A stretch of 64,000 nucleotides of DNA from an uncultured Lactobacillus sp. (lineage in GTDB: Bacteria; Bacillota; Bacilli; Lactobacillales; Lactobacillaceae). This document shows, one piece after another, positions 25,541-36,390 of this stretch (position 1 is the first letter of the stretch; each line of letters opens with the position of its first letter). Made by a program: the position numbers and the translations under genes. Location: positions 1-64,000 of the forward strand of contig NZ_CANBCQ010000004.1 in NCBI RefSeq assembly GCF_947367125.1. Direction: 5' to 3'. The notes under the pieces are model-generated. The model worked only from the letters and a program-made list of their open reading frames with translations. It did no database searches and was not told where the DNA came from.

Positions 25541-27699
25541 TGAAAAAAAACAGTAATTTAAAATTACAAAAATCCAAAGCCCACGGCTACCGCTTTACGG
25601 TGGGGAGATTTCTCCAAATGGCCGTGGCTTTGGTTTTTCTTGTATTTACGGCTAGATTTTTATATATCGGAATATCTAAAACAGTTAATGGACAAAACTT
25701 GTCACAACGTATCAAACAGCTTTATAAACGGAATCAGGTAATTAAAGCTACGCGAGGGACTATCTATGATCGAAATGGACTGACAATTGCGGAAGATTCG
25801 CATTTGTATACGGTTTATGCAATTTTAGATAAGACTTCGATTAATTATAAAAATAAACCTGAGTATGTGGTGAATAAGACTGAAACGGCTGAAAAGTTGG
25901 CTCAGGTTTTGCCGTTATCTGCTGAGAAAATTTACCAATATTTAACACCACAGAAAAAAGTCTTCCAGGTACAATTTGGAACGGGTGGTAGTGGTCTAAC
26001 TTTAAGGCAAAAGAAAAAGATTGAAGCAATGAAATTGCCGGGGATTAAATTCTTAGAAACACCATCAAGGTTATATCCAAATGGGATCTTCGCTTCACAT
26101 GTTGTTGGTCTAGCTCAGCCAATTTGGAACAAGAAGACTAATGCACAAAATTTGGTCGGAACCATGGGGATTGAGGCTTATTTCAATAAGACTTTAACTG
26201 GAACAGATGGTTATCGAATTTCTTCGGTAGATGCATCTGAATATCAAATGCCTAATGGTAACCAAGTTTATAAGCCAGCTAAAAATGGCAATAACTTGTA
26301 TTTAACATTGGATTCACAATTGCAAAGTTTACTTGAGACGCGGTTGAGCGAGGTTCAAAAAACGTATCAGCCAACATCAATTACCGCTGCAATTGAGGAC
26401 ATGAAAACAGGCAAGATTTTAGCAGCTTCACAACGTCCAACTTTCAATCCGCAAACTATGAAAGGCTTGACCAAGTCATATCGTAATATCTTAGTGCAAG
26501 ATACTTATGAACCGGGTTCGGTTTTTAAGATTTTGTCATTTGCGGCAGTCGTTAATAGTGGCAATTATAATCCCAATGAGTATTACCGCTCTGGTTCTGT
26601 TAATATTGCTGGGTCAACTATCCATGACTGGCTAACTTCAGGCTGGGGAACAATTCCGTTTTCACAAGCTTTTGAACGTTCAAGTAACACTGGGTTTGTT
26701 AAGTTAGAACAAAAGATGGGTGCTAAAACTTGGCGCAAGTACCTAAAGAAATTCCGGATTGGAGAAAAAACGGGAGTTACTCTTCCTGGTGAGCAACCAG
26801 GGATGATTTCGTTTAAGACACCGGTTGATCAGGCAATTACTGCTTTTGGTCAAGGCGTGACTGTGAATGTAATGCAGATGATGCAAGCTTACAGTTCTTT
26901 AGCAAATAACGGCCAGATGGTTAAACCGCAATTGATTAACAAGATTACTAATGCTGATGGTGATACTGTTCAAGGCTATCAGATCAAAAAAGTTGGGACA
27001 CCAGTATATGACGCCAAGACTAGAAAAGTAATTGTTGCTAATATGAGAAAGGTGCTTAATAAGCAATCAGGAACTGGTGCTGCCTACAAGATGGGCAATG
27101 CTGATATTGCTGTTAAAACTGGGACCGCTCAAATTGCTAATCCTAAGGGTGGAGGATACCTCAAGGGTAATAGTAATTATATTTTCTCTGTTGTTGGTAT
27201 TTATCCTGCTAGCAAGCCCCGTTATTGCATTTATTTGACAATTAAGCAGCCACATTTAATTGGGGGCGGAGCTGAAAAGATTTTAGCTTCAATTTTTAAG
27301 CCAATGATGCGTCGGATCATTTCAATCTCTAAGAATGATGATTCAACAACGACGGTAAAGGTACCTAGTTTTAAAGATAAAACTGTTGGACAAGCTGAAA
27401 GTCAAGCTAAGCAATTAGGGCTTGATTTAGTCAAAGTTGGTAGTGGTGATCGAGTTACTAATCAAGGTATTAAAACGGGTGAAAGATTGGAATCCGGATC
27501 AAAAATATTTGTTAATACCTCAGGTAAAATTATTTGCCCAGATATGACTGGGTGGTCATATAGTGATTTGCACCAATTTGCTAACTTAACTGATATTAAA
27601 TTAAGTATAAAGGGAACCGGAACTGTTTCTAGTCAAAGTGTGACTAAGGGTACAGAATTGAAAGCCGGAAGAAAAATAAACATTAGGTTAAAGGAGTAA
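25540..27699 (+). CDS. pbpB: Septal penicillin-binding protein 2B (FtsI type) with PASTA domains
   Basis: A 719-residue class B transpeptidase for septal peptidoglycan. N-terminal membrane helix at about 27-45, dimerisation domain with TRGTIYDRNG, then the transpeptidase: S327-x-x-K330 (GSVFK), S381-S-N, and K526-T-G-T. Two C-terminal PASTA repeats begin near residue 605 (VPSFKDKTVGQAESQAKQLG and PDMTGWSYSDL). Overlaps ftsL as TAATG. Confidence 0.95.
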   Translation: MKKNSNLKLQKSKAHGYRFTVGRFLQMAVALVFLVFTARFLYIGISKTVNGQNLSQRIKQLYKRNQVIKATRGTIYDRNGLTIAEDSHLYTVYAILDKTSINYKNKPEYVVNKTETAEKLAQVLPLSAEKIYQYLTPQKKVFQVQFGTGGSGLTLRQKKKIEAMKLPGIKFLETPSRLYPNGIFASHVVGLAQPIWNKKTNAQNLVGTMGIEAYFNKTLTGTDGYRISSVDASEYQMPNGNQVYKPAKNGNNLYLTLDSQLQSLLETRLSEVQKTYQPTSITAAIEDMKTGKILAASQRPTFNPQTMKGLTKSYRNILVQDTYEPGSVFKILSFAAVVNSGNYNPNEYYRSGSVNIAGSTIHDWLTSGWGTIPFSQAFERSSNTGFVKLEQKMGAKTWRKYLKKFRIGEKTGVTLPGEQPGMISFKTPVDQAITAFGQGVTVNVMQMMQAYSSLANNGQMVKPQLINKITNADGDTVQGYQIKKVGTPVYDAKTRKVIVANMRKVLNKQSGTGAAYKMGNADIAVKTGTAQIANPKGGGYLKGNSNYIFSVVGIYPASKPRYCIYLTIKQPHLIGGGAEKILASIFKPMMRRIISISKNDDSTTTVKVPSFKDKTVGQAESQAKQLGLDLVKVGSGDRVTNQGIKTGERLESGSKIFVNTSGKIICPDMTGWSYSDLHQFANLTDIKLSIKGTGTVSSQSVTKGTELKAGRKINIRLKE

Positions 27700-27705
27700 C
27701 TTAGT

Positions 27706-28674
27706 ATGAATATAATGTTGGCAAGTTGTATTGCCTTAGTTAGTTCACTGGTTTTGACAGTGATCTTTATTCCGTTGTTAATTAAATTTATGCGGTCACA
27801 TCACGAAGGACAAGAAATTCGTGATGAAGGTCCTAAGTGGCATCAGAAGAAATCTGGCACACCTACAATGGGTGGAACTGTTTTTGTAATTGCAGCAGTT
27901 ATTTCCGTTATTTGGGTAGCTGCTATGCAACACAATTTGAATAAAGTTGTTTGGATTTTGATAATCAGTCTTTTAGGTTATGGCATTATCGGTTTCCTTG
28001 ATGATGGAATTAAGTTGTACTTTAAGCGAAATCTTGGTTTGCGTGCTTGGCAAAAATTGGCTTTGCAAATAATTATTGCAATTGTAATTGTCATCATTGC
28101 TACAAGTGATCATTTCCAATTTGGCTTATATATTCCATTTGCAGGTGTAGTTCATAGTTTAGTTTTATTTGTAGCATTCATTATCTTTTGGCTGGTCGGC
28201 TTTTCTAATGCGGTTAACTTGTCTGATGGATTGGATGGCTTGGCAACTGGATTATCAGTTGTAGCTTACGGTACTTATGCTTATATTGCATTCAAACAAA
28301 AGAATTTTGCTGTTTTGGCCTTTTGTATGAGTGTGATTGGTGGTTTGCTTGCTTTCTTTATTTTTAACCATAAACCAGCTAAAATCTTCATGGGTGATGC
28401 TGGCTCACTGGCCTTAGGTGGTGGTTTGGCTACGATTAGTATTATGCTTAATCGTCCATGGTCACTTTTATTAATCGGAATTGTCTTTGTTTGTGAAACT
28501 GCAAGTGTAATTTTGCAAGTAATTTCTTTCCAGACTACAGGTAAACGTATTTTTAAGATGACGCCTATTCACCATCATTTTGAAATGTTGGGCTGGTCAG
28601 AATGGAAAGTTGACTTTGTGTTCTGGTTAGTTGGTTTAATTGGTAGTATTTTGTATTTGGTAATTTGGGGATAA
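27706..28674 (+). CDS. mraY: Phospho-N-acetylmuramoyl-pentapeptide transferase MraY
   Basis: A 322-residue polytopic membrane enzyme that makes lipid I from UDP-MurNAc-pentapeptide and undecaprenyl phosphate. Motifs: GTPTMGG, the Mg-binding DD in [32 protein letters not shown] and MTPIHHHFE. Around ten helices. Ribosome site AAAGGAG. Confidence 0.97.
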   Translation: MNIMLASCIALVSSLVLTVIFIPLLIKFMRSHHEGQEIRDEGPKWHQKKSGTPTMGGTVFVIAAVISVIWVAAMQHNLNKVVWILIISLLGYGIIGFLDDGIKLYFKRNLGLRAWQKLALQIIIAIVIVIIATSDHFQFGLYIPFAGVVHSLVLFVAFIIFWLVGFSNAVNLSDGLDGLATGLSVVAYGTYAYIAFKQKNFAVLAFCMSVIGGLLAFFIFNHKPAKIFMGDAGSLALGGGLATISIMLNRPWSLLLIGIVFVCETASVILQVISFQTTGKRIFKMTPIHHHFEMLGWSEWKVDFVFWLVGLIGSILYLVIWG

Positions 28675-28683
28675 TAATAAAAA

Positions 28684-30063
28684 ATGAAAGATATTAAAAC
28701 TTATAATAATAAAAATATTTTAGTTTTAGGTTTAGGAAAAAGTGGTTTTGCAGTTAGTGAACTTCTTTTAAAATTGGGTGCCAAATTAACCTTGAATGAC
28801 AAAGCTGATCTTGATCATAATGACAAGGCACAAGAATTAAAGAATCGCGGTGTTCGTGTAATTGGTGGACACCACCCAGTTGACTTACTTGAAAAAGAAC
28901 ATTTTGATTATTTAGTTAAGAATCCAGGCATTCCTTACGAAAACCCAATGGTACAAAAAGCTGAAGAATTAAATATTCCAATTATTACTGAACCAGAAGT
29001 TGCATTGAGCTGCAGTGATGCGCCCTATGTGTGTGTGACTGGTTCAAATGGTAAGACTACTACAGTCATGCTAACTCAAAGAATTTTGGATCATCATTTG
29101 CAAAAATCTGGTCATCATGCATATGCGGTTGGTAATATTGGTGTGCCAATTTCCGAAGTTGTGCCTAAAGCAACTAAAGATGATATTTTAGTAGTTGAAA
29201 TTTCTAGTTTTCAACTTTTAGGTGTTACAGATATTAATCCTAAGGTTGCTGCTATTGTTGATATTTACAATAATGTGCACTTGGATTATCACAAGACTTT
29301 TGAAAATTATGTTAATGCCAAGCTAAATGTAACCAGAACGCAAAATAGTAGTGATTACTTTATTGCTAACTACGATCAAAAGGATATTTTAGCTAAAGAA
29401 AAAGAAGTTTCTCCAGCTAAGATGCAAACTTTCTCAGAAGTTGATCATAATGCCGATTACTTTATTGGTGACGAATATCTAGAAAGCCAAAACGAAAAAA
29501 TTATGAAGATTGCAGACATTAAATTGCCTGGTATTCATAATTTGCAAAACAGTTTGGTAGCAATCGCTATCTCTAAGCTTATGGGTGCTGACAATGATGA
29601 TATTGCTGCAGTATTAAGCACCTTTACGGGAGCAAAGCATCGTTTACAATATGTAACAACACTTGACGGCTGCAAGGTTTATAATGATTCTAAGTCGACT
29701 AATATTGAAGCTGCAACAGTAGCTATTCCATCATTTAAAGAACCAGAAGTATTAATTGCAGGTGGACTAGATCGTGGTTTTACTTTTGATGATTTAGTTC
29801 CATTATTTAAAGAACACGTTAAGGCGATTGTTCTTTATGGTGAAACTAGATATCTTTTAGCCGATGCAGCTAGAAAAGCGGGAATTAAGGACATTGTAAT
29901 TGTTAATACGCTACAAGAAGCTGTTCCTCGTGCATGGGAATTAGTAGAAGCAGGAGATGTTCTTTTGTTCTCACCAGCTTGTGCTTCTTGGGATCAATTT
30001 AGAACTTTTGAAGAACGCGGCGATTACTTTGTTAGATTTGTGAAGGAATTAAAGACTAAATAA
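28684..30063 (+). CDS. murD: UDP-N-acetylmuramoylalanine-D-glutamate ligase MurD
   Basis: A 459-residue cytoplasmic Mur ligase that adds D-glutamate to UDP-MurNAc-L-Ala. N-terminal Rossmann part (LVLGLGKSGFAVSELL), ATP loop VTGSNGKTTTV (about 117-127), middle-domain motif NVHLDYHKTFENY, and C-terminal motif KVYNDSKSTN. Normal length. Ten bases after mraY. Confidence 0.97.
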   Translation: MKDIKTYNNKNILVLGLGKSGFAVSELLLKLGAKLTLNDKADLDHNDKAQELKNRGVRVIGGHHPVDLLEKEHFDYLVKNPGIPYENPMVQKAEELNIPIITEPEVALSCSDAPYVCVTGSNGKTTTVMLTQRILDHHLQKSGHHAYAVGNIGVPISEVVPKATKDDILVVEISSFQLLGVTDINPKVAAIVDIYNNVHLDYHKTFENYVNAKLNVTRTQNSSDYFIANYDQKDILAKEKEVSPAKMQTFSEVDHNADYFIGDEYLESQNEKIMKIADIKLPGIHNLQNSLVAIAISKLMGADNDDIAAVLSTFTGAKHRLQYVTTLDGCKVYNDSKSTNIEAATVAIPSFKEPEVLIAGGLDRGFTFDDLVPLFKEHVKAIVLYGETRYLLADAARKAGIKDIVIVNTLQEAVPRAWELVEAGDVLLFSPACASWDQFRTFEERGDYFVRFVKELKTK

Positions 30064-30064
30064 A

Positions 30065-31171
30065 ATGAGAGTTATCTTTACAGGTGGCGGTACGGGTGGC
30101 CACATTTATCCAATTATGGCAATTATTGAGCGTTTGAAAGAACGCGGTATTAGCACAAACGATGAAATCTTGTTTGTTGGTACGCAAAAAGGGTTAGAGT
30201 CAAAAATTGTCCCAGCAGCAGGTGTTAACTTTAAAACTATTAAAATTCAGGGCTTTAACCGCAAACATCCATTGAAAAACTTTGAAACTATCAAATTATT
30301 TTGGCAAGCTACTAAAAGTGCCCGTCAAATTTTGCAAGACTTTAAGCCGGATGTTGTTTTGGGTACAGGTGGTTATGTTAGTGGGGCCATGGTCTATGAA
30401 GCAGCTAAAATGCATATTCCAACTATGATTCATGAATCTAATTCAGTAGTTGGCTTGGCTAATAAGTTTTTAGGCCATTATGTTGATAAGATTTGTTATA
30501 CCTTTGATGATGCTGCTAAAGAATTTTCCGAAAAAAAGAAATTAGTTAAGACGGGTAATCCTCGTTCACAACAAGTTTTGAGTTTGCATGAAGAAAAGAT
30601 TGATCTTAAAAAGACCTGGAATTTGAATCCACAAATGCCGACGGTTTTAGTGTTTGGTGGCTCACGTGGTGCACTTGCAATCAATAGAATTATGCTTAAG
30701 TCTTTAATGACATTGAAGCAAAAGCCATATCAAATTATTTGGGCAACAGGTACTTATTATTTTGATAAAGTGCAAGAAAAGCTTAAGGGCATTGATATAG
30801 GAACTAGTATTAAGATCTTGCCATATATTAAGAATATGCCAGGACTTTTACCAGAAATGACTTGTGTTGTTTCACGGTCTGGAGCAACAAGTATTGCTGA
30901 GTTTACAGCGTTAGGCGTACCAGTTATCTTGATTCCTAGTCCTAACGTAACTCATAATCACCAAATGAAAAATGCACTCGATCTTGAAAAAGCAGGTGCA
31001 GCCTTAGTTATTCCAGAAGATGACTTGAATCCAAATAATTTTGTTTCTTCAATTGATCATATTTTACTTGATGAAAAGTATGCTACAGAAATGAGTAAGG
31101 CTTCTAAAGCACTGGGTGTTCCTGATGCATCTGATCAAGTAATTAAAGTAATGGAAGAGATTTCACGCTAA
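30065..31171 (+). CDS. murG: Lipid II synthase MurG
   Basis: A 368-residue GT-B glycosyltransferase at the inner membrane face that adds GlcNAc to lipid I. G-rich loops FTGGGTGGHIYP (about 4-15) and GTGGYVSG (about 100-107), UDP-GlcNAc motifs GGSRGA and SRSGATSIAEFTALGVP are complete. It starts one base after the murD stop. Confidence 0.97.
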   Translation: MRVIFTGGGTGGHIYPIMAIIERLKERGISTNDEILFVGTQKGLESKIVPAAGVNFKTIKIQGFNRKHPLKNFETIKLFWQATKSARQILQDFKPDVVLGTGGYVSGAMVYEAAKMHIPTMIHESNSVVGLANKFLGHYVDKICYTFDDAAKEFSEKKKLVKTGNPRSQQVLSLHEEKIDLKKTWNLNPQMPTVLVFGGSRGALAINRIMLKSLMTLKQKPYQIIWATGTYYFDKVQEKLKGIDIGTSIKILPYIKNMPGLLPEMTCVVSRSGATSIAEFTALGVPVILIPSPNVTHNHQMKNALDLEKAGAALVIPEDDLNPNNFVSSIDHILLDEKYATEMSKASKALGVPDASDQVIKVMEEISR

Positions 31172-31189
31172 GAAAAGTAGGTGAGGCAG

Positions 31190-32047
31190 ATGGCAAAAAA
31201 GCCAGTAACTAAGATTGATCCAAGAAAAGAGTTGTCTCCATACTTAAATCATGAGTTCAATCAACAAAGAAATAGTCATAAATCGCAGGCTAAAATATCT
31301 GCCTCACTTTCTAATTTGCAGGCAGAAAGACGCCGATCGCTAAGGCGAAGACTTGGACTGATAATGACAGTTTCAATTTTGGCAATTGCTGGTTTAGGAT
31401 ATTATATTTCACCGTTAGCAAATATTAGTACTGTTAAAGTGATTGGGGTAACGGATTTACCGGTTAAGGAAATTATTAAAATATCCAAAATAAAAGCTAG
31501 TGATAAAGTTTTTGATTATTTATTTCAACAAAAAGATTTGAGTCAAAAATTATCTAAAAAATATCCAGAAATTCAAAGTGCACAAGTTCATTTGGGTCAC
31601 GTTAATCAGCTTATTTTGCAAATTAATGAACGCAAAGCAGTCGGTTATTTAAAAGATGGTGATTCGTATCGCAAGATTTTGGATAATGGAAAAATAGGTA
31701 CAAGAGCATTATCTTGGTCGAAAGTGAATCAAGATAAGCCGATCTTTGTTGGCTATAATAAATCAGATGATTTAAAAAATGATTTAAAGTTATTTAACAA
31801 TTTACCTAATTCATTCAAAAATCAGGTAAAATTATTAAGTGGAAATACCAGACGAAATTCGCAGATTATTTTTGTGATGAAAGATGGCAATGTTGTAATT
31901 GGCAATACTACTACTTTGAAGAGTAAACTAAAATATTATGATGCGATTAGAGTTAAAGCTGGCAAAAATAGCCTAATTGATTTAGAGATAGGCGCATTTA
32001 GTAGACCATTAACTTCAAGTGAGAAGAAAGCTTACGGCATATCGTAG
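31190..32047 (+). CDS. divIB: Cell division protein DivIB (FtsQ)
   Basis: A 285-residue bitopic protein: basic cytoplasmic tail with RRRSLRRRLG, one membrane helix (IMTVSILAIAGLGYYI, about 58-74), POTRA domain (ISTVKVIGVTDLPVKEII) and FtsQ/DivIB beta domain. It scaffolds FtsL and DivIC. ATG at 31190 is chosen over the GTG at 31181, which lies inside the purine-rich ribosome site AGTAGGTGAGG. Confidence 0.9.
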   Translation: MAKKPVTKIDPRKELSPYLNHEFNQQRNSHKSQAKISASLSNLQAERRRSLRRRLGLIMTVSILAIAGLGYYISPLANISTVKVIGVTDLPVKEIIKISKIKASDKVFDYLFQQKDLSQKLSKKYPEIQSAQVHLGHVNQLILQINERKAVGYLKDGDSYRKILDNGKIGTRALSWSKVNQDKPIFVGYNKSDDLKNDLKLFNNLPNSFKNQVKLLSGNTRRNSQIIFVMKDGNVVIGNTTTLKSKLKYYDAIRVKAGKNSLIDLEIGAFSRPLTSSEKKAYGIS

Positions 32048-32109
32048 CTGTTTTGCAAGTTTATTTATGTTAGAATTTTTTCAAGGCAAATATTAATGGG
32101 GGCTTAATT

Positions 32110-33471
32110 TTGGAGAATTCAAATCTTTTAGTGGGTCTAGATATAGGAACCACAAGTGTAAAGGCCGTTGTTGCGGACTCTGGTAAAGTAATAGGTGCAG
32201 TGACTACGCCTAATTCAGGAATGCGACATGGGCAAATAGTAGATATTGATCAGACTGCTTCTGCAATTAATCGTGCACTCAAAGGTGTAGCTGAAAAAAC
32301 TAATGCCAAAATTTATAGTGTAGTTGCAGGAATTCCAGTAGGGATGTTACAACTTGAGACTGCTACTGGCTTTGCCAATGTTGGTGAACAAGGTCGAGAA
32401 GTAAATAATGATGATGTAAAGCGGACAATCAAATCTGCCATTCATTCCGCAGCTAAGGATGAACGTGAAGCAATCACATTTTTACCAAGTCGGTTTTTGA
32501 TTGACGGTAAAACAGAAGTAGATGATCCTAGAAAAATGATTGCCCGTTCTTTAGGGGTCAGTGGAATTTTACTAACAGCTCCGACAGGGCCATTACACAA
32601 TATTAAAAAGGCGATTGAAAGAGCAGGCTATCATAATAATTTCTTTGTACCGACTCCTTTGGCAATTTCAAGTGTTGCGCTGAATGAAAGTGAAAAAACA
32701 TTTGGTTCAGTAATTATTGATCTTGGTGGTGGCGTAAGTACGGCAACTGTCATTAAAGCAGGTCAGATTAAATACGCTAATATTGATTTAGAAGGTGGCA
32801 GTGATATTACTAATGATATTTCTGCTGTTTTAAGCATTTCTAAGAAAGATGCAGAGCAGATCAAATTAGATTATGGCTTTGCAGACCCACAATTTGCCTC
32901 AAAAAATGATAAATTTGCTATTAATAGTGTTGGTGCAAATAGCCAACAAATGGTTGATGAAGTTTATCTTAGTGAAATCATTAATGCTCGGCTAGAACAA
33001 ATTTTAACTCGTTTAGGCAAAGGCTTGGCTAAACACAAAGCTTTAAAGCAGCCAGGTGGTATTGTGATTACCGGTGGTACGAGTCTTTTACAAGGAATTG
33101 ATAGCTTAACAGCTAATGGATTAAACGTTAAGGCCCGTATTTATGAACCGGATCAAATTGGAATGCGCAATCCGATTTATACGGCTGCTTATGGTATTGT
33201 CCACTATTCATATAAGATGTCTGAAGTAGATTATCTTGTTAATAGCGTAATTTATGGGTTTGGTGAGCCTGCTGTAGAAGATACTGCTTCTCAATCAAAA
33301 AATACCAAGATTTCTAAAAGTACAACTTCTAGTAGTGAAAGTGAAGCCGAAGAAGCTTATAATAGAAGCAAAGTGTCTGCCAGAGTAGAATCTGAGTCAG
33401 ATAAAGAAAATACTAAGCAAGAAAAAACTAATAATAGCTTGAAGAGTTTCTTTAAGAAATTCTTTGATTAA
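32110..33471 (+). CDS. ftsA: Cell division protein FtsA
   Basis: A 453-residue actin-like membrane tether for FtsZ. ATPase motifs [28 protein letters not shown] and [12 protein letters not shown]. The C terminus holds a long Ser/Glu-rich linker (about 385-440) and ends in the amphipathic helix [10 protein letters not shown] that inserts in the membrane. TTG start behind AATGGGGG. The linker is longer than in model FtsA proteins. Confidence 0.95.
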   Translation: MENSNLLVGLDIGTTSVKAVVADSGKVIGAVTTPNSGMRHGQIVDIDQTASAINRALKGVAEKTNAKIYSVVAGIPVGMLQLETATGFANVGEQGREVNNDDVKRTIKSAIHSAAKDEREAITFLPSRFLIDGKTEVDDPRKMIARSLGVSGILLTAPTGPLHNIKKAIERAGYHNNFFVPTPLAISSVALNESEKTFGSVIIDLGGGVSTATVIKAGQIKYANIDLEGGSDITNDISAVLSISKKDAEQIKLDYGFADPQFASKNDKFAINSVGANSQQMVDEVYLSEIINARLEQILTRLGKGLAKHKALKQPGGIVITGGTSLLQGIDSLTANGLNVKARIYEPDQIGMRNPIYTAAYGIVHYSYKMSEVDYLVNSVIYGFGEPAVEDTASQSKNTKISKSTTSSSESEAEEAYNRSKVSARVESESDKENTKQEKTNNSLKSFFKKFFD

Positions 33472-33485
33472 AGGTGGTTAATTTA

Positions 33486-34832
33486 ATGGATTTTACATTC
33501 GATTCAGACGACAATAAGAATGCTGTCATCAAAGTAATTGGTGTTGGTGGAGCCGGCGGCAATGCTGTTAACCGAATGATTGACGATGGCGTACAAGGTG
33601 TTTCATTTATTGCAGCAAACACTGATGTGCAAGCTTTAAATAGTAATAAGGCTGAGAATAAGATTCAGTTGGGGCCAAAGCTAACCCGTGGGTTAGGTGC
33701 TGGTTCACATCCAGAAGTAGGTCAAAAGGCTGCAGAAGAAAGTGAACAAACAATTGAAGATGCACTTAAAGGTGCAGATATGATCTTTATCACTGCTGGT
33801 ATGGGTGGTGGTACTGGTACTGGTGCTGCGCCTGTAGTGGCTAAAATTGCACGTGAGACTGGTGCCTTGACTGTTGGTGTGGTTACACGCCCATTTAGTT
33901 TTGAAGGCCCTAAGCGTTCTAAAAATGCGGCAGAAGGTATTACCCAACTAAAGCAATATGTTGATACTTTAGTTATTATTGCTAATAACCGTTTGCTTGA
34001 GATGGTTGATAAGAAGACTCCAATGATGGATGCCTTCAAGGAAGCTGATAACGTTTTGAAGCAGGGTGTTCAAGGTATTTCAGATTTGATCACTTCAACT
34101 GACTACGTTAACTTGGACTTTGCCGATGTTAAGACTGTAATGGAAAATCAAGGTGCAGCCTTGATGGGAATTGGTCGTGCTAGTGGTGAAAACAGAACGG
34201 TTGAAGCTACTAAATTGGCTATTTCTTCACCATTACTTGAAGTTTCAATTGATGGTGCTAAGCAAGTATTGCTTAACATTACTGGTGGACCTGATCTTAC
34301 TCTATTCGAAGCCCAAGATGCTTCAGAAATTGTATCTAAGGCAGCTGGCGATGATGTAAATATTATCTTTGGTACCTCAATCAATCCTAACTTAGGTGAC
34401 GAAGTAGTAGTGACTGTTATTGCAACAGGAATTGATTCTAAGGCCGAAGAAGCTGCTTCTAAGCAATTACCTGGTCGTAGCCATCAAATTAAGGCCCAGC
34501 CAGCTAAAGAAAAGAAAGAAGAAGCTCCTAAGGTTGCTCAACCTGAACAACCTGTTGATCGTCCACAAACAGTTCAACCTGCAGCAGAAAAGCAAGAACC
34601 TGAACAACCTAAACAAACGATGGTTGATCCAACCAGTGTTTGGGGATTAAATGACAATCAAGATAACCAAAGAAGAAATACTCAATCTGCTGAACCAAAG
34701 AAGGATCATGAGAGTTTTGATACTTTTAGTAATGAAGATCAAGATAGTATTTCTCAAATTGAAACTAGCGCTCAAGATGATGATGACGATAACAGTGATA
34801 TCCCATTCTTCAAGCACCGTAGCGAAAACTAG
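33486..34832 (+). CDS. ftsZ: Cell division protein FtsZ
   Basis: A 448-residue tubulin-like GTPase that forms the Z-ring. GTP loop [26 protein letters not shown] at the N terminus and the T7 loop ([19 protein letters not shown], ends in the N-x-D-like synergy region) are present. After about residue 320 comes a Q/P/E-rich linker and the C-terminal peptide DIPFFKHR, which binds FtsA, SepF and EzrA. ATG behind AAAGGTGG is preferred to a GTG four codons earlier, which lies in that site. Confidence 0.97.
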   Translation: MDFTFDSDDNKNAVIKVIGVGGAGGNAVNRMIDDGVQGVSFIAANTDVQALNSNKAENKIQLGPKLTRGLGAGSHPEVGQKAAEESEQTIEDALKGADMIFITAGMGGGTGTGAAPVVAKIARETGALTVGVVTRPFSFEGPKRSKNAAEGITQLKQYVDTLVIIANNRLLEMVDKKTPMMDAFKEADNVLKQGVQGISDLITSTDYVNLDFADVKTVMENQGAALMGIGRASGENRTVEATKLAISSPLLEVSIDGAKQVLLNITGGPDLTLFEAQDASEIVSKAAGDDVNIIFGTSINPNLGDEVVVTVIATGIDSKAEEAASKQLPGRSHQIKAQPAKEKKEEAPKVAQPEQPVDRPQTVQPAAEKQEPEQPKQTMVDPTSVWGLNDNQDNQRRNTQSAEPKKDHESFDTFSNEDQDSISQIETSAQDDDDDNSDIPFFKHRSEN

Positions 34833-34850
34833 TTTTGGAGGTAGAGATAA

Positions 34851-35288
34851 ATGGCTTTTGATAAATTAGGAAGATTTTTTGGAATTTCTAATGATGATGA
34901 ATTAGATAATGACGAAGAATATACTTCACAAACTAAAGATGAAAATGAAGACTTGCCTCTGAACTCTGTTAGTCGTGATAATGTAGTTTCAATCAAGTCA
35001 GGTTTGAATTCAGCTAAAAGCAAAATAGTATTGTATGAGCCACGGGTATATTCTGATGCTAAGGATGTTGCTCAGAACATATTAAATAATAAGGCAGTAG
35101 TAATTAACTTTAGCAGAATGGAAGATAGTTCTGCGCGTCGGATTGTTGATTTTATTACAGGCACAGTTTATGCTTTGAACGGTGAGATTCAACGTATTGG
35201 TGATAAAATCTTTTTAGCAACCCCACCTAAGTTTGTTACTGATGGTAAAATTAGTGATTTAGTGGATAAGAAAGATAATTTAAGTTAA
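34851..35288 (+). CDS. sepF: Cell division protein SepF
   Basis: A 145-residue protein. N-terminal amphipathic helix (MAFDKLGRFFGI) binds membrane; acidic linker; C-terminal SepF domain (about 60-140) with VLYEPRVYSDAKDVAQNI and SARRIVDFITGTVYALNGEIQRI. It forms rings that bundle FtsZ. Ribosome site TTTGGAGG. Overlaps the next gene by one base. Confidence 0.94.
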   Translation: MAFDKLGRFFGISNDDELDNDEEYTSQTKDENEDLPLNSVSRDNVVSIKSGLNSAKSKIVLYEPRVYSDAKDVAQNILNNKAVVINFSRMEDSSARRIVDFITGTVYALNGEIQRIGDKIFLATPPKFVTDGKISDLVDKKDNLS

Positions 35289-35590
35289 TGGTTAATGCAC
35301 TACATTTAATTTATTTGGCACTGACATGGATTTTATGGCTCTATAGTTTATTGATTGTAATCGATGCGATTATGAGTTGGTTGCCAATGTTAAGTAATTC
35401 TGCAGTTGGACGTTTTTTAGATAAAATTGTAAATCCATATTTAAATTTGTTTCGTAGAGGTCCATTTGCTAAATTAGCTTACTCAACTGGAATCGATGTT
35501 TCACCAATTATTGCTTTATTTATTTTATATCTTGTTCAGAATTATGTTTTAATTTGGATATTTAATATTTTATTGAGGATAATGGGTTAA
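35288..35590 (+). CDS. YggT family membrane protein
   Basis: A 100-residue membrane protein with two hydrophobic hairpins (LIYLALTWILWLYSLLIVIDAIMSWLP and IIALFILYLVQNYVLIWIF) and the motif SWLPMLSNSAVGRFLDKIVNPYL typical of YggT/YlmG. The family is found in division clusters and linked to membrane or division processes; precise role unknown. One-base overlaps on both sides. Confidence 0.88.
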   Translation: MVNALHLIYLALTWILWLYSLLIVIDAIMSWLPMLSNSAVGRFLDKIVNPYLNLFRRGPFAKLAYSTGIDVSPIIALFILYLVQNYVLIWIFNILLRIMG

Positions 35591-36390
35591 TGGAACGTAG
35601 ACAAGCAAGTAAGTTTTACCCATATTTTAATCAAGAGGAAAGACCAGTAATTGACTATTTTACTGGTCTTTTTAATCAGTTAGTTTTTAAGCATGAGCCG
35701 ATTTTAACTGATTTTTTGGATCCGGGTAAACGAACAATTTTAAAAACTATTGTAGGTAATGATGCTTTTATTCAAGAATATGGTGGTTATCCTAATGCTG
35801 AGAAAAAGCGGGTTATTTTGAGTGAAGAGTGGCTTAATTTACAACCAAGTGATTACCAAATCCAGCCGTATGAAATAATCTATCCGCAAAAATTTGCTAA
35901 GATTAATCATAGTGCAGTTTTAGGAACATTAGCCAATTCAGGCATTGATACAAATATTTTTGGTGACATTATTACCGATGATCAAGGAAAATGGCAGTTT
36001 TTTGCTAAAAAAGAAATGGCCGATTTTTTTGAAGAACAAATCGATCGTGTAGGCAGAACAAAAGTAAAATTGCAGGCAATCAGCTTCAAAGAAATATTAA
36101 CTCCTGAAGATGATTCAATTGAAAAGACAGAGATAGTTGCTTCAATGCGAATTGATGCTGTGTTATCAGGAATCAGTAAACAAAGCCGTGGTCAAATCCA
36201 AAAAATGATTAGTAGTCAACTAGTCAAATTAAATTGGCATGAAATAGCAGATTCTAATATAATGGTTAAAGAAAACGATGTCTTAAGTTTAAGACATTTT
36301 GGTCGAGTTTTGATTGAAGATATTTCGACTACAAGAAAAGGTAAGTATAAGGTGGTGCTCAGACTTTGGCAGACAAAGAAACGCAATTAA
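35590..36390 (+). CDS. ylmH: YlmH RNA-binding protein (S4 domain)
   Basis: A 266-residue cytoplasmic protein. N-terminal part with FTGLFNQLVFK and FLDPGKRTILKTIV, middle AVLGTLANSGI-type domain, and C-terminal S4 domain (about 187-245: RIDAVLSGISKQSRGQIQKM). YlmH-like proteins bind the ribosome or peptidyl-tRNA complexes and help rescue obstructed large subunits in recent models. Located in the dcw cluster as in other Firmicutes. Confidence 0.9.
   Translation: MERRQASKFYPYFNQEERPVIDYFTGLFNQLVFKHEPILTDFLDPGKRTILKTIVGNDAFIQEYGGYPNAEKKRVILSEEWLNLQPSDYQIQPYEIIYPQKFAKINHSAVLGTLANSGIDTNIFGDIITDDQGKWQFFAKKEMADFFEEQIDRVGRTKVKLQAISFKEILTPEDDSIEKTEIVASMRIDAVLSGISKQSRGQIQKMISSQLVKLNWHEIADSNIMVKENDVLSLRHFGRVLIEDISTTRKGKYKVVLRLWQTKKRN

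Noticed and set aside
33722..34384. Minus-strand open frames inside ftsZ
   Set aside because: Shadows caused by codon bias of a highly expressed gene on the other strand.
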